A stretch of DNA of 5,062 bases from Actinomycetota bacterium (GTDB lineage: Bacteria > Actinomycetota > Acidimicrobiia > Spongiisociales > ZC4RG35), in the NCBI GenBank assembly GCA_019347585.1, contig JAHWLC010000100.1, positions 1 to 5,062 of the forward strand, written 5' to 3'. Both the position numbers and the translations under genes were made by a program. Positions within the stretch are counted from its first letter, which is position 1. Each line of letters opens with the position of its first letter. The notes under the pieces were generated by a model. It had not been told where the DNA came from and did not search any database. It saw only the letters and a list, made by a program, of their open reading frames with translations. Of this stretch, positions 4,295-5,062 are shown piece by piece.

Positions 4295-5062
4295 TCCTCG
4301 ATCAGGGCCTGGTAGATCAGACGACGGGACACCCCGGAGATCTCGGCGGCCCGGCGGGCCGCCTCGGACACCGACATGCCGCCGGCGACCAGCCGGCGGG
4401 CCTCCTCGATCGAGCCCGACTCGGAGGAGCCGTCCGGCTCGCCGGGCCCGATGACCACGGTCAGCTCGCCCTTCACCCCCGGCCCGAACCTGGCTGCCGC
4501 ATCCCGGAGAGCCCCGGCCCACACCTCCTCGTGGAGCTTGGTGAGCTCCCTACCCACCATCACCCGACGATCGGAGCCGCAGACGCGGGCCAGGTCGGTC
4601 AGGTCCTGCCCGGCGCGGTAGGGGCTCACGAAGAGGACCACGGGGCGGTCCGCCGCGCCGATTGCTCGCAGGCGCTGCTCACGATCCTTCCCCTTGCGGG
4701 GAAGGAATCCCTCGAAGGAGAAGCGCTCGCCGGCGAATCCGGAGAGAGCCATGGCCGCGGTGACCGCGGAGGGCCCGGGGATGACGGTCACGGTCAGGCC
4801 CCGGTCGAGCGACATCCTCACCGCAGCCGCTCCGGGGTCGGAGATCACCGGGGTTCCGGCGTCGGAGATCAGTGCCACCCGGAGCCCGGAGGCCACGTCG
4901 GCTACCAGCCTCTGCGAACGCTCCATCTCGTTCCCCTCGAACAGGGAGTGCAGCGGCGCCTCGACGCCGAGGTGGCGGAGGAGTTTGCCGGCCCGCCTGG
5001 TGTCCTCGGCGTATACCACGTCGGCTTCGGCGAGCGTCTGGCGGAGACGCTCGGATACATCT
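4279..5062 (-). CDS. rsmI: 16S rRNA (cytidine(1402)-2'-O)-methyltransferase RsmI (N-terminus outside window)
   Basis: RsmI transfers a methyl group from SAM to the ribose of C1402 in the decoding centre of 16S rRNA. The 260 visible codons begin at 5061 with DVSERL. This aligns with E. coli RsmI about 20 residues in, so the start and the first GN motif lie beyond the right edge; the GTG at 5019 is internal. Tetrapyrrole-methylase-fold motifs are AEDTR (18-22), ISDAGTPVISDPG (65-77), PGPSAVTAA (95-103), GRELTKLHEE (170-179) and GELTVVIGP (198-206). The C-terminal RsmI helix-turn-helix domain (about 219-260) is intact. VSPYR at 145-149 replaces the more usual E-[ST/AP]-x-H-R form; this is probably tolerated variation. 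The 3' end overlaps convergent abrB by 16 bp. Confidence 0.96.
   Translation of the reverse strand, partial: DVSERLRQTLAEADVVYAEDTRRAGKLLRHLGVEAPLHSLFEGNEMERSQRLVADVASGLRVALISDAGTPVISDPGAAAVRMSLDRGLTVTVIPGPSAVTAAMALSGFAGERFSFEGFLPRKGKDREQRLRAIGAADRPVVLFVSPYRAGQDLTDLARVCGSDRRVMVGRELTKLHEEVWAGALRDAAARFGPGVKGELTVVIGPGEPDGSSESGSIEEARRLVAGGMSVSEAARRAAEISGVSRRLIYQALIEDQETS

Noticed and set aside
4282..5019. GTG at 5019 as the rsmI start
   Set aside because: The frame stays open to the window edge, and the upstream residues (DVSERL to AEAD) match the conserved RsmI N-terminal region, so the real start is beyond 5062.

Overview
The window is high-GC bacterial chromosome carrying a compact run of housekeeping genes. 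In order of transcription on the minus strand these are rsmI, tatD, rsmA (ksgA), ispE, a tRNA-Gln gene and glmU. One small AbrB-type regulator gene lies on the plus strand between rsmI and tatD. The composition, the tatD-rsmA-ispE cluster, the TTG start of glmU, the apparently leaderless tatD promoter and a terminator-like hairpin with no U-tract all suggest an Actinomycetota-like organism, possibly a deep-branching lineage such as Acidimicrobiia. This placement is inferred from gene content and motifs, not from a database comparison. I see no mobile element, CRISPR array or defence system.

Region 4004-5062 holds the 3' part of rsmI, which encodes the 16S rRNA C1402 2'-O-methyltransferase and has its N-terminus outside the window. 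It converges on abrB and the two coding ends overlap by 16 bp. A 54-bp divergent spacer separates abrB from tatD. It contains a TANNNT -10 box placed for leaderless tatD and an imperfect inverted repeat over the abrB start. Region 1591-4003 is a tight operon, tatD-rsmA-ispE, joined by two ATGA stop/start overlaps. A perfect 23-bp hairpin ends it and contains the last ispE codons.

Region 1348-1590 is the most unusual part. Upstream of an intact tRNA-Gln(UUG) lies a near-perfect direct repeat of about 52 bp. One copy includes the 5' end of the tRNA, and the unit between them looks like a decayed tRNA-Gln. A further 3'-half fragment lies beyond it, so the tract reads as tandem tRNA-Gln relics. 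The glmU gene follows the tRNA by 24 nt, starts with TTG behind a good ribosome binding site, and runs off the left edge just before its expected C-terminus.

The genes serve 16S rRNA modification (RsmI, RsmA), isoprenoid precursor synthesis (IspE), UDP-GlcNAc supply for the cell wall (GlmU) and a metal-dependent nuclease (TatD). The order and orientation rsmI, inverted abrB, tatD, rsmA, ispE, glmU match the Bacillus subtilis yabC-abrB-metS-yabD-ksgA-ispE-glmU region, with several intervening genes absent. That makes abrB an old positional neighbour of this cluster rather than a random insertion. No previously undescribed multi-gene system is evident; the best leads are the tRNA relic tract and the abrB control region.
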